Source: Xanthomonas sp. DAR 34887
GTDB lineage: Bacteria > Pseudomonadota > Gammaproteobacteria > Xanthomonadales > Xanthomonadaceae
Direction: 5' to 3'
DNA length: 64,000 bases
NCBI RefSeq assembly: GCF_041245805.1
Contig: NZ_CP162490.1
Location: 535,001 to 599,000, forward strand
This document shows, piece after piece, positions 20,521 to 29,387 of the stretch (positions within the stretch are counted from its first letter, which is position 1; each line of letters opens with the position of its first letter). The notes below the pieces were generated by a model that saw only the letters and a list, made by a program, of their open reading frames with translations, was not told where the DNA came from and did no database searches. The translations under genes and the position numbers were made by a program.

Positions 20521-21913
20521 GGTCGCCCTGATCGGCGGCGGCGGGGTGCGCTCGCCACTGGTCGTGTACGGGGTCAACGAGGCGGCCACGGCACTGGGCG
20601 TGCAGGAGATGGTGCTGTACGACCCGGACCCGGCGCGGGTGCAACTGATGGTGGCGATGGGCCGTGCGGTGGTGGCGGAATTCGGCGGCGAGCTGCGCGT
20701 GCGCGCCGCCGCGTCGCTGGAAGACGCGATCGAGGGCGCGGACTTCGTGCTCAACAGCATCCGCATCGGCGGCATCGCGCAGCGCGCCGCCGACGAGCGG
20801 GTGAGCATCGACCAAGGCTATCCAGGGCAGGAAACCACCGGGCCGGCAGGCGTGGCCATGGCCTTGCGCACGGTGCCCGTGTCGATCGCGCAGGCGCGGC
20901 TGGTGGAGCAGTTGAGCCCGGATGCGTGGCTGGTTAACTTCACCAATCCGGCAGGGCTGATCACCCAGGCGGTGAGCACGCATACCCGCGCCAAGATCGT
21001 CGGCATCTGCGACACCCCGACCGAGCTGTTCCACAACATCGCGCAGGCGCTGGGCGCGCACCACGACGCGGTGGAATGCGATTACGTCGGCCTGAACCAT
21101 CTGGGCTGGGTGCGTGGCGTGCGCCTGCACGGCGAGGACGTCATCGACCGGCTGCTGCAGGACGACGCGCTGCTGCGCCAGCTGTACCTGGCGCCGCTGT
21201 TCGACTTCGACATGATCCGCGCGCTGCGGCTGATTCCGACCGAGTACCTGTTCTTCTACTACGAGCGGCGCCGCGCGCTGGCCAACCAGCGCACCCAGGG
21301 CGGCAGCCGCGGCGCGGAGATCGAGACCTTGAACCACGCCTTGATCGCGACGCTGGGCAGCCGCCTGCAGGCCGGCGACGGCCACGGTGCGGTGCAGGCG
21401 TATGCGGCGTATCTGAACCAGCGTTCGGGGTCCTACATGAAGCTCGAGGCCGAAGGCGGTTCGGCGTTCGATGCCGGGGTCAGCCTGCAGGCCGATCCGT
21501 TCCGGGTCAGCACCGGCTATCACCGCATCGCCATCGACGTGATGAGCGCGCTGACCGGCGCGGTGCCGGCCAAGATCGTGGTCAACGTGCGCAACCAGGG
21601 CGCGATCGCCGATCTGCCCGACGACGACATCGTGGAGATTTCCTCGCACATCGACCGCAACCGCATCGTGCCGTGCCCGACCGCGCCGCTGCCGGACGCG
21701 GTGCATGGGCTGATCCGCGCGGTGAAGGCCTACGAGCGCGCGGCGATCGAGGCGGTGCTGTCGGGCAGCCGCCTGACGGCGCGCAAGGCGATGCTGATCC
21801 ATCCGGCGATCGGCGAATGGACGCCGTCGCACGATCTGTTGGAAGGCCTGTTCGGCCACCTAAGCGACGATGGACAGTGCCTGTGCCAGGGGCCGATGCA
21901 CTGGCATGGCTGA
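20501..21913 (+). CDS. GH4 family NAD-dependent phosphoglycosidase
   Basis: A 470-residue cytosolic enzyme of the NAD+/Mn2+-dependent GH4 family, which cleaves glycosides by a redox-elimination mechanism and can handle alpha or beta linkages. Visible are the Rossmann start ALIGGGGVRSP (9-19), NFTNPAG (146-152), the metal cysteine Cys170 in GICDTP, and the metal histidine His200 in GLNHLGW. The tetrad CDTP is nearer the CDMP reported for 6-phospho-alpha-glucosidases than the CNVP of 6-phospho-beta-glucosidases, so anomer specificity is open. Coupled to a sugar kinase, the likely substrate is a glycoside phosphorylated after import. It is the last gene of the locus, converging on putA with a REP pair between. 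Confidence 0.92.
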   Translation: MTATNRKVALIGGGGVRSPLVVYGVNEAATALGVQEMVLYDPDPARVQLMVAMGRAVVAEFGGELRVRAAASLEDAIEGADFVLNSIRIGGIAQRAADERVSIDQGYPGQETTGPAGVAMALRTVPVSIAQARLVEQLSPDAWLVNFTNPAGLITQAVSTHTRAKIVGICDTPTELFHNIAQALGAHHDAVECDYVGLNHLGWVRGVRLHGEDVIDRLLQDDALLRQLYLAPLFDFDMIRALRLIPTEYLFFYYERRRALANQRTQGGSRGAEIETLNHALIATLGSRLQAGDGHGAVQAYAAYLNQRSGSYMKLEAEGGSAFDAGVSLQADPFRVSTGYHRIAIDVMSALTGAVPAKIVVNVRNQGAIADLPDDDIVEISSHIDRNRIVPCPTAPLPDAVHGLIRAVKAYERAAIEAVLSGSRLTARKAMLIHPAIGEWTPSHDLLEGLFGHLSDDGQCLCQGPMHWHG

Positions 21914-21976
21914 TCGGCACGCGCGGCGATGTGTGTGAATCCGTCGCCGAGTATGCCGTTCGTTTTTGATTCTTCT

Positions 21977-22044
21977 GTAGGAGCGGCTTCAGCCGCGACA
22001 GGCACTCTCCGGTGAGTACCTGTCGCGGCTGAAGCCGCTCCTAC
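21977..22044. repeat. inverted REP pair (BIME)
   Basis: Two perfect GTAG-headed REP units in inverted arrangement, 21977-21999 (plus) and 22022-22044 (minus), separated by 22 bases. They form a near-perfect long palindrome between the converging GH4 and putA genes. Confidence 0.93.
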
Positions 22045-22063
22045 AGAAATGCTAGTGCGCCGC

Positions 22064-25000
22064 TCAGTCGCCCAGGGTCAGCAGCGATGCGTTGCCGCCG
22101 GCCGCGGTGGTGTTGACCGTCACCACCTTCTCGGTGGCGAAGCGCAGCAGGTAGTGCGGGCCGCCGGCCTTGGGACCGGTGCCGGACAGGCCCTGGCCGC
22201 CGAACGGCTGCACGCCGACCACCGCGCCGATCTGGTTGCGGTTGACGTAGACGTTGCCGACCTGCACGCGTGCGGCGATGCGTTCGATGGTCTCGTCGAT
22301 GCGCGAGTGCACGCCCAGGGTCAGGCCGTAGCCGGTGGCGTTGATCTGCTCGATCACCGCATCGAGCTGGTCGGCCTTCCAGCGGATCACGTGCAGCACC
22401 GGTCCGAAGATCTCGCGCTGCAGCTGCGCCAGCGACTGCAATTCGTAGGCGCGCGGGGCGAAGAAGCTGCCGTGCGCGGTGCTGTCGTCGCTGGCGGCCG
22501 CTGCGATCAGGCGCGCTTCGCGGTCCATGCGCGCGGCGTGGTCGGTGAGGATCTGCAGCGCGTCGGCGTCGATCACCGGGCCGACGTCGGTGGACAGCAG
22601 GCCCGGGTCTCCGATCTTCAGTTCGGCCATCGCGCCGGCGAGCATGGTCATCACCTTGTCGGCGATGTCGTCCTGCACGAACAGCACGCGCGCGGCCGAG
22701 CAGCGCTGGCCGGCGGAGATGAAGGCGCTGGAGATCGCGTCCTTGACCACCGCCTCGGGCAGCGACGAGGAGTCGGCGATGAACGCGTTCTGGCCGCCGG
22801 TCTCGGCGATCAGCACGCCGATCGCGGCGTCGCGCGCGGCCAGCGCGCGGTTGATCGCACGCGCGGTCTCGGTCGAACCGGTGAAGGCGACGCCGGCCAC
22901 GCGCGGATCGCGGGTCAGCGCGGCGCCGACGGTGGCGCCGTCGCCGGGCAGGAACTGCACCGCCGCCGCCGGCACGCCGGCTTCGTGCAGCAGCTTCACC
23001 GCGGCATGGCCGACCAGGTTGGTCTGCTCGGCCGGCTTGGCGATGACGCTGTTGCCGGCGGCCAGCGCCGCGGCGACCTGGCCCAGGAAGATCGCCAGCG
23101 GGAAATTCCACGGGCTGATGCACACGAACACGCCGCGGCCTTGCAGCTGCAGTTCGTTGGACTCGCCGGTGGGCCCGGGCAGGCGCTCGGGCGCGCCGAA
23201 CTGGGCGCGCGCCTGGCCGGCGTAGTAACGCAGGAAATCCACCGCTTCGCGCACTTCGGCGACGCCATCGGGCAGGGTCTTGCCGGCTTCCTTGACGCAC
23301 AGCGCGATGAACTCGGGCATGCGCGCTTCCAGCAGGTCGGCGGCATGCTCGAGGATGGTGGCGCGGCTGGCGGCGGGGGTGCGGTTCCAGCCCGGCTGCG
23401 CGGCGACCGCGTTGGCCAGCGCCTTCTCCACGGTGGCCGCGTCGGCCGGCTGCCAGCGGCCCACTACCTCGCGGCGGTCGGCGGGGTTGGTCACCGGCAG
23501 CGCTTCGCTGGCGATCACGGCGCCCGGCACCAGCGGTGCGGCCTGCCAGGGCTTGATCGCGGCGTTGAGCTGGTCGGCCAGCGCGCGCAGGTCGTTGTCG
23601 TTGGCGAGGTTGGCGCCCATGGAATTTTTCCTGTTGTGGTTCTGGCTGCGCAGCAGATCGGCCGGCAGCGGAATCTTCGGATGCGGGATGGAAGCGAACG
23701 CGGACACGGCCTCGACCGGATCGCGGATCAGGTCCTCGATGGCCACGTCCTCGTCGGTGATGCGGTTGACGAAGCTGGAGTTGGCGCCGTTCTCGAGCAG
23801 GCGCCGCACCAGGTACGGCAGCAGGTCCTCGTGCGAGCCGACCGGCGCGTACACGCGACAGGGCACGCCCAGGCGGTCGGCGGGGATCACCTCGGCGTAG
23901 AGATCGTCGCCCATGCCGTGCAGCTTCTGGTGTTCGTAGTCCTTGCTGCCGGCGATGGCGCGCACCGCGGCGATGGTCTGCGCGTTGTGGGTGGCGAACA
24001 TCGGGTACAGCGCGTCGCTGTGCGCGAACATGCGCTTGGCGCAGGCCAGGTAGGACACGTCGGTGTTCTGCTTGCGGGTGAACACCGGGTAGCCCGGATG
24101 GCCTTCGACCTGCGCGCGCTTGATCTCCGCGTCCCAGTACGCACCCTTGACCAGGCGCACCGGGATGCGGCGGCCGACGCGGCGCGCCAGGTCGGCGAGG
24201 AAGTCGATCGTGTACGGGGTGCGCTTCTGGTACGCCTGCACCGCCAGGCCGTAGCCTTCCCAGCCGTCCAGCGACGGGTCGGAGAAGGTGGCTTCGATGA
24301 TGTCCAGCGACAGTTCCAGGCGGTCGGCCTCTTCGGCGTCCACGGTGTAGCCGATGCCGTAGGACCTGGCCAGCTGCGCCAGTTCCAGCACGCCCGGCAC
24401 CAGCTCGGCCATCACCCGCGCGCGCTTGGCGTGTTCGTAACGCGGATACAGCGCCGACAGCTTGATCGAGATGCTGGGCGCGGCGAACACGTCGCTGCCG
24501 GTGTACGAGCCGTTGGGACCGCTGCGGCCGATCGCGTGGATCGCCTGGCGATAGGCGTCGAGATAGCGCTGCGCGTCCTTCATGGTCAGCGCGCCTTCGC
24601 CGAGCATGTCGAACGAATAGCGGTAATGCGCGTTGTCGCCCTTCTTCGAGCGCGACAGCGCCTCGCCGATGGTGCGGCCCATGACGAACTGGTGGCCCAT
24701 GATCTTCATCGCCTGGCGCACCGCCAGGCGGATCACCGGCTCGCCGACGCGGCCGATCAGGCGCTTGAACGCGCCGGCCACGTCGGCGCGGGTCAGGTCG
24801 TTGATCTGCACCAGCTTGCCGGTGAGCATCAGGCCCCAGGTGGAGGCGTTGACCAGCACCGAGTCGCTCTCGCCCATGTGCTTCTTCCAGTCCGCGTCGC
24901 CGAGCTTGTCGCGGATCAGCTTGTCGGCGGTTTCCTGGTCGGGAATGCGCAGCAGCGCTTCGGCCACGCACATCAGCAGCACGCCTTCCTCGCTGCCCAG

Positions 25001-25285
25001 GTCGTACTGGCGCATGAAGGCTTCGATCGCGCCCTGGTCTTGGGCGCGGGCGCGCACGCGGGTGACCAGGTCGGCGGCCAGCGCCTGCACCTTGGCCTGG
25101 TCGGCGGCGGGCAGGCGCGCCTGCTCGAGCAGTTCGCGCACGTGGTCGGCCTCGTCCTTCAGCCACGCGGCGGTGATCGCGGCGCGCAGTGCGTGGGAGG
25201 CGGGGGGCAGTTCGGGGGCAAGCAACGGCGAGGGAGACGCGGACGGCATCGCCGGCGAGGAGCCGGCGCCAGACAGAGCGTTCAT
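22064..25285 (-). CDS. putA: bifunctional proline dehydrogenase / P5C dehydrogenase PutA
   Basis: A 1073-residue enzyme oxidising proline to glutamate in two steps. The N-terminal half is an FAD proline dehydrogenase barrel, with RLVKGAYWDAEIKRAQVEG and RKQNTDVSYLACAKRMF. The C-terminal half is an aldehyde dehydrogenase with catalytic Cys862 in GQRCSAARV and an NAD-binding FTGSTETA. It ends TTAAGGNASLL, typical of short (type A) PutA. There is no N-terminal ribbon-helix-helix domain, so unlike E. coli PutA it should not be a DNA-binding repressor. No clear ribosome site precedes the ATG at 25285; a second ATG at 25249 is possible. The gene is monocistronic and divergent from the cox cluster. 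Confidence 0.96.
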   Translation of the reverse strand: MNALSGAGSSPAMPSASPSPLLAPELPPASHALRAAITAAWLKDEADHVRELLEQARLPAADQAKVQALAADLVTRVRARAQDQGAIEAFMRQYDLGSEEGVLLMCVAEALLRIPDQETADKLIRDKLGDADWKKHMGESDSVLVNASTWGLMLTGKLVQINDLTRADVAGAFKRLIGRVGEPVIRLAVRQAMKIMGHQFVMGRTIGEALSRSKKGDNAHYRYSFDMLGEGALTMKDAQRYLDAYRQAIHAIGRSGPNGSYTGSDVFAAPSISIKLSALYPRYEHAKRARVMAELVPGVLELAQLARSYGIGYTVDAEEADRLELSLDIIEATFSDPSLDGWEGYGLAVQAYQKRTPYTIDFLADLARRVGRRIPVRLVKGAYWDAEIKRAQVEGHPGYPVFTRKQNTDVSYLACAKRMFAHSDALYPMFATHNAQTIAAVRAIAGSKDYEHQKLHGMGDDLYAEVIPADRLGVPCRVYAPVGSHEDLLPYLVRRLLENGANSSFVNRITDEDVAIEDLIRDPVEAVSAFASIPHPKIPLPADLLRSQNHNRKNSMGANLANDNDLRALADQLNAAIKPWQAAPLVPGAVIASEALPVTNPADRREVVGRWQPADAATVEKALANAVAAQPGWNRTPAASRATILEHAADLLEARMPEFIALCVKEAGKTLPDGVAEVREAVDFLRYYAGQARAQFGAPERLPGPTGESNELQLQGRGVFVCISPWNFPLAIFLGQVAAALAAGNSVIAKPAEQTNLVGHAAVKLLHEAGVPAAAVQFLPGDGATVGAALTRDPRVAGVAFTGSTETARAINRALAARDAAIGVLIAETGGQNAFIADSSSLPEAVVKDAISSAFISAGQRCSAARVLFVQDDIADKVMTMLAGAMAELKIGDPGLLSTDVGPVIDADALQILTDHAARMDREARLIAAAASDDSTAHGSFFAPRAYELQSLAQLQREIFGPVLHVIRWKADQLDAVIEQINATGYGLTLGVHSRIDETIERIAARVQVGNVYVNRNQIGAVVGVQPFGGQGLSGTGPKAGGPHYLLRFATEKVVTVNTTAAGGNASLLTLGD

Positions 25286-25401
25286 GCAGGGAGGACCAGG
25301 GAAGATGCACCATTTTATGCCAGCGCCCGCGCGTGCAGCGCGTCGGCGCGGTGCCCGGTTACGGATGCCGGCCCCGATGGCTGAACGTCCGTGGCAAGAA
25401 T

Positions 25402-25429
25402 TTGGTTGCAATGCAGCATTTTTTATGAT
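25402..25429 (+). promoter_or_regulatory. possible promoter for the DUF2244-cox operon
   Basis: TTGGTT at 25402-25407 and TATGAT at 25424-25429 with a 16-base spacer, about 90 bases upstream of the DUF2244 start, inside a locally AT-rich patch. The -35 box is weak. Confidence 0.4.
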
Positions 25430-25521
25430 GAACGCGCGCTTGCCGGCGCGCAGGCCCGGGGCTACCATCGAATCGTTGCTCGCGGCTGGAACAGCGCGGC
25501 GGCTCGGAAGCGCGGTTCGAC

Positions 25522-25998
25522 ATGATCGAAATGTGTCCGTTTTCTGCGGAGGGAGCGGGTACGCAGCTGCGGCTGCGGCCGCCGCGGGCGCTCAGTGCCC
25601 GGCAATTCGTGATGTTGTTCGCGGCGCTGGCCGGGGCGATGTGGGCGGTGGCGGTGTTGGGGTGGTTCGCCGGCAACGTGTTCGCGCCGGCGTTCGCCTT
25701 GTTGCACAGCATCGTGGTGGCGCTCGCGCTGCGCTGGACATGGCGCAGCGGCGATCGCGAAGAGGACATCCGGGTGGGTCCGGGCTGCGTGGAAGTGACC
25801 CGCACGAATGCAGGAACGCCGGCGTTCCGCGCCCACCCGCATTGGGTGCGGTTGCGGATCGAAGGCGACGACAGGGTGGTGCTGGCGTGCAGCGGCAAGC
25901 AGGTCCGGGTTGGCGAGTTTCTCGGCCCGGACGAGCGCCGCGAGCTGGCGCAGACCCTGGAAGGCTTGCTGGCGGCCGCGACCGGCCGCAACCGATGA
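25522..25998 (+). CDS. DUF2244 family membrane protein
   Basis: A 158-residue protein with two closely spaced transmembrane helices (about residues 29-70), then a soluble C-terminal domain containing RVGPGCVEVTR and VRVGEFLGPDERRELA. It matches DUF2244, which is commonly found immediately upstream of cytochrome c oxidase subunit II, as here. A role in oxidase assembly or membrane function is inferred from this linkage only. It is 20 bases upstream of coxB and probably the first gene of the operon. An internal ATG at 25531 is an alternative start. Confidence 0.85.
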   Translation: MIEMCPFSAEGAGTQLRLRPPRALSARQFVMLFAALAGAMWAVAVLGWFAGNVFAPAFALLHSIVVALALRWTWRSGDREEDIRVGPGCVEVTRTNAGTPAFRAHPHWVRLRIEGDDRVVLACSGKQVRVGEFLGPDERRELAQTLEGLLAAATGRNR

Positions 25999-26018
25999 CG
26001 CTCCAAGGGGTCTAGGCA

Positions 26019-27008
26019 ATGAAGCAATGCGGCATGTGGAAGCAACAGGCGGTCAGGGGCGCGATGGCATTGGCGGCGGCGCTGGCCGCACCGATGGCGT
26101 GGGCACAATCGGCCGATCCGAAACCCTGGCAATTGAACATGGGCCGCGGCGTCACCCAGAGCGCGCGCAACGCCTACGATTCGAACATGCTGTCGCTGTG
26201 GATCTGCGCGGCCATCGGCGTGCTGGTGTTCGGCGCGATGGGCTATGCGATGTTCAAGTTCCGCAAGTCCAAGGGCGCGGTCGCGGCGCAGTTCAGCCAT
26301 AACACCAAGGCCGAAGTGATCTGGACGGTGATCCCGGTGCTGATCCTGATCGCGATGGCGTGGCCGGCCACGGCCAAGCTGATCGCCATGTACGACACCC
26401 GCGATGCCGAGCTGACGATCAAGGTCACCGGCTACCAGTGGATGTGGCGCTACGAATACCTGGGCGAGAACGTGGCCTTCACCAGCCGCCTGGCGCGCGA
26501 CTCGGACCGCATCCGCCAGAGCGGCCAGGTGCCGACCCTGGAGAGCAACCCGCACTACCTGCTCGACGTGGACAACCGGCTGGTGCTGCCGGTGAACACC
26601 AAGGTGCGGTTCGTGATCACTTCCGACGACGTGATCCACGCCTGGTGGGTGCCGGCGCTGGGCTGGAAGCAGGACGCCATCCCCGGGATCATCAACGAAG
26701 CCTGGACCGACATCGACACGCCCGGCGTGTACCGCGGCCAGTGCGCCGAACTGTGCGGCAAGGACCACGGCTTCATGCCGATCGTGGTCGAGGCGGTGTC
26801 CAAGCAGGACTTCCAGAAGTGGCTGGCGGCACGCAAGCCGGCACCGGCGGCGGCTCCGGCCGCGCCGGCCGCCGCACCTGCCGCAGCGCCCGCCACGCCG
26901 GCGGCGCCGGATGCGCCCGCGCCCGAGGCCACTGCGCCGGCCGCGCCGCCGCAGGCCCTGCTGCTCCGTCTTCGTTCCGGCTCGCACCTGACCGTGCAAG
27001 CCGCCTGA
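26019..27008 (+). CDS. coxB: cytochrome c oxidase subunit II
   Basis: A 329-residue subunit that carries the binuclear CuA centre and accepts electrons from cytochrome c. It has a signal peptide, two transmembrane helices (about 57-80 and 99-122) and a periplasmic cupredoxin domain. CuA ligands are all present: His207 (HAWWVP), Cys242, Glu244, Cys246 (CAELC), His250 and Met253. After the domain comes an Ala/Pro-rich tail of about 40 residues, then a short tail QALLLRLRSGSHLTVQAA. The tail is unusual and could reflect drift or a frame change near the end. It is translated ahead of ctaD, 30 bases apart. Confidence 0.97.
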   Translation: MKQCGMWKQQAVRGAMALAAALAAPMAWAQSADPKPWQLNMGRGVTQSARNAYDSNMLSLWICAAIGVLVFGAMGYAMFKFRKSKGAVAAQFSHNTKAEVIWTVIPVLILIAMAWPATAKLIAMYDTRDAELTIKVTGYQWMWRYEYLGENVAFTSRLARDSDRIRQSGQVPTLESNPHYLLDVDNRLVLPVNTKVRFVITSDDVIHAWWVPALGWKQDAIPGIINEAWTDIDTPGVYRGQCAELCGKDHGFMPIVVEAVSKQDFQKWLAARKPAPAAAPAAPAAAPAAAPATPAAPDAPAPEATAPAAPPQALLLRLRSGSHLTVQAA

Positions 27009-27038
27009 TCTCCTGCATTTCTTTTTGAGGTAGCCGCC

Positions 27039-28649
27039 ATGGCCCATTCCGCAGTCGATCACCACGACGAGCACGGGCATCAGCAGAGCTTCGTGGAACG
27101 GTGGTTGTTCTCCACCAACCACAAGGACATCGGCACGCTGTACCTGCTTTTCAGCTTCACGATGTTCATCGTCGGCGCGGCGATGAGCGTGGTGATCCGT
27201 GCGGAGCTGGCGCAACCGGGCCTGCAGTTCGTCAAGCCCGAGTTCTTCAACCAGATGACCACCGTGCACGCGCTGGTGATGATCTTCGGCGGGGTGATGC
27301 CGGCCTTCGTCGGCCTGGCCAACTGGATGATCCCGCTGCAGATCGGCGCGCCGGACATGGCGCTGCCGCGCATGAACAACTGGTCGTTCTGGCTGCTGCC
27401 GGTGGCCTTCACCTTGCTGCTGCTGACCTTCTTCCTGCCCGGCGGCGCGCCGGCCGGCGGCTGGACCCTGTACCCGCCGCTGTCGCTGCAGGGCGGCTAC
27501 AACGTCGCCTTCAGCGTGTTCGCGATCCACGTCGCCGGCATCAGTTCGATCATGGGCGCGATCAACATCATCGCCACCGTGCTCAACATGCGCGCGCCCG
27601 GCATCGACCTGCTGAAGATGCCGATCTTCTGCTGGGCCTGGCTGATCACCGCGTTCCTGCTGATCGCGGTGATGCCGGTGTTGGCCGGCGCGGTGACCAT
27701 GCTGCTGACCGACAAGTTCTTCGGCACCAGCTTCTTCAATGCGGCCGGCGGCGGCGACCCGGTGATGTACCAGCACATCTTCTGGTTCTTCGGGCATCCG
27801 GAGGTGTACATCATGATCCTGCCGGCGTTCGGCGTGGTCAGCGAGATCATCCCGACCTTCAGCCGCAAGCCGCTGTTCGGCTACCAGGCGATGGTGTACG
27901 CGATCGCCGCGATCGCGTTCCTGAGCTTCATCGTCTGGGCCCACCACATGTTCACCGTGGGCATGCCGCTGGGCGGCGAGATCTACTTCATGTTCGCCAC
28001 CATGCTGATCTCCATCCCCACCGGGGTGAAGGTGTTCAACTGGGTCAGCACCATGTGGCAGGGCTCGCTGACCTTCGAATCGCCGATGCTGTGGGCGGTG
28101 GCGTTCGTCATCCTGTTCACCATCGGCGGCTTCTCCGGGCTGATGCTGGCGATCGTGCCGGCCGACTTCCAGTACCACGACACCTACTTCGTGGTCGCGC
28201 ACTTCCACTACGTGCTGGTCACCGGCGCGGTGTTCGCGCTGATCGCGGCGGTGTACTACTGGTGGCCGAAGTGGACCGGGCGCATGTACAACGAGGGCTG
28301 GGCCAAGTTCCACTTCTGGTGGACGATGCTGTTCGTCAACCTGTTGTTCTTCCCGCAGCACTTCCTCGGCCTGGCCGGCATGCCGCGGCGCATCCCCGAC
28401 TACAACGTGGTGTTCGCCGACTGGAACCTGGTCAGCTCGATCGGCGCGTTCGGCATGTTCGTCACCCCGTTCCTGATGGCCGGCATCCTGCTGGCGTCGC
28501 TGCGCAACGGTGCGCGCGCCGAGGCGCGTTCCTGGGAGGGCGCGCGCGGCCTGGAATGGACCGTGCCGTCGCCGGCGCCGGCGCACACCTTCACCCTGCC
28601 GCCGGTGCTCAAGCCCGGCGACCTGGCCCACGACGACATCAGCCACTGA
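27039..28649 (+). CDS. ctaD: cytochrome c oxidase subunit I
   Basis: A 536-residue catalytic subunit of an aa3-type oxidase, with 12 transmembrane helices. Heme a and heme a3-CuB ligands are recognisable: the TVHALVMIFGGV helix, HPEVYI (CuB His and the cross-linked Tyr), WAHHMFT (two CuB His) and HFHYVLV (both heme axial His). It reduces O2 to water and pumps protons in the inner membrane. The start has TGAGG upstream. The stop overlaps the next start as TGATG, so the 43-residue gene downstream is translationally coupled. Confidence 0.98.
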   Translation: MAHSAVDHHDEHGHQQSFVERWLFSTNHKDIGTLYLLFSFTMFIVGAAMSVVIRAELAQPGLQFVKPEFFNQMTTVHALVMIFGGVMPAFVGLANWMIPLQIGAPDMALPRMNNWSFWLLPVAFTLLLLTFFLPGGAPAGGWTLYPPLSLQGGYNVAFSVFAIHVAGISSIMGAINIIATVLNMRAPGIDLLKMPIFCWAWLITAFLLIAVMPVLAGAVTMLLTDKFFGTSFFNAAGGGDPVMYQHIFWFFGHPEVYIMILPAFGVVSEIIPTFSRKPLFGYQAMVYAIAAIAFLSFIVWAHHMFTVGMPLGGEIYFMFATMLISIPTGVKVFNWVSTMWQGSLTFESPMLWAVAFVILFTIGGFSGLMLAIVPADFQYHDTYFVVAHFHYVLVTGAVFALIAAVYYWWPKWTGRMYNEGWAKFHFWWTMLFVNLLFFPQHFLGLAGMPRRIPDYNVVFADWNLVSSIGAFGMFVTPFLMAGILLASLRNGARAEARSWEGARGLEWTVPSPAPAHTFTLPPVLKPGDLAHDDISH

Positions 28650-28780
28650 TGACCGCGCAGACCCCGCTCGACGATCTGGCCCTGCGCCGCAAGCGCGCCG
28701 TGCGCACCGCGTTGGTGGTGGGCGCGGTCGCGGTGCTGATCTATGTCGGCTTCATCCTGTCCGGGGTGATCGGCCGATGA
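28649..28780 (+). CDS. small single-helix cytochrome oxidase assembly protein (43 aa)
   Basis: A 43-residue ORF starting MTAQTPLDDLALRRKRAVRT, then one hydrophobic helix (about residues 20-40) ending GVIGR. The start overlaps the ctaD stop (TGATG) and its stop overlaps the ctaG start (ATGA), so it is locked into the operon by overlaps on both sides. The N-terminus is basic before the helix, predicting an N-in orientation. Small proteins of this form between ctaD and ctaG are annotated in other proteobacteria as cytochrome oxidase small assembly proteins. The role is inferred from position and shape, not shown by any motif. Confidence 0.85.
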   Translation: MTAQTPLDDLALRRKRAVRTALVVGAVAVLIYVGFILSGVIGR

Positions 28781-29367
28781 GCGCGCCGGCGCCGCGGGTG
28801 CACAGCAGCGCCGGGCTGTTCAAGCTGGTCGGCGTGGCGCTGGCGGTGTTCGTGCTGACCTTCTCGCTGGTACCGCTGTACCGCATCGCCTGCGAGAAGG
28901 TGTTCGGCGTGCGCCTGGAGCGCGGCCCGGGCGAAGGCCCTCAGGCGGGCAAGCCGCTGCTCGGCAAGCGCACGGTCAAGGTCGAGTTCGACGGCGGGGT
29001 GAATTCCAAGCTGCCGTGGTCGTTCCATCCCGAGCAGCTGACCATGCAGGTGGTGCCCGGCGAGCTCAACGAGGCGCTGTACTACGCGCGCAACGACGGC
29101 GAACGCGCCATCGTCGGCAGCGCGGTGCCGTCGGTGGCGCCGGCGCGCGCCTCCGGCTACTTCACCAAGACCGAGTGTTTCTGCTTCACCGCGCAGACCT
29201 TGCAGGCCGGCGAGAAGCGCGACATGCCGGTGCGCTTCATCGTCGACCCGAACCTGCCCGCCGACGTCACCACCATCACCCTGTCGTACACCTTCTACAA
29301 GAACGATGCGCTGAGCGCGGAACTGGGATCGCCGAAACTGGCCGGTTCCGCGCGCGCGGCCCCTTGA
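28777..29367 (+). CDS. ctaG: cytochrome c oxidase assembly protein CtaG (Cox11)
   Basis: A 196-residue copper chaperone delivering copper to the CuB site of subunit I. One N-terminal transmembrane anchor (about 14-36) is followed by a periplasmic immunoglobulin-like domain. The copper-binding motif is KTECFCFTAQ with Cys134 and Cys136, and Cys39 near the membrane is also conserved in the family. The start overlaps the upstream 43-residue gene by four bases. Subunit III follows 20 bases after the stop. Confidence 0.96.
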   Translation: MSAPAPRVHSSAGLFKLVGVALAVFVLTFSLVPLYRIACEKVFGVRLERGPGEGPQAGKPLLGKRTVKVEFDGGVNSKLPWSFHPEQLTMQVVPGELNEALYYARNDGERAIVGSAVPSVAPARASGYFTKTECFCFTAQTLQAGEKRDMPVRFIVDPNLPADVTTITLSYTFYKNDALSAELGSPKLAGSARAAP

Positions 29368-29387
29368 CCTCACCCGGAACGCCCGCC

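Noticed and set aside
22049..25384. 1111-codon open frame antisense to putA
   Set aside because: Same artefact; PutA on the other strand has complete catalytic motifs.
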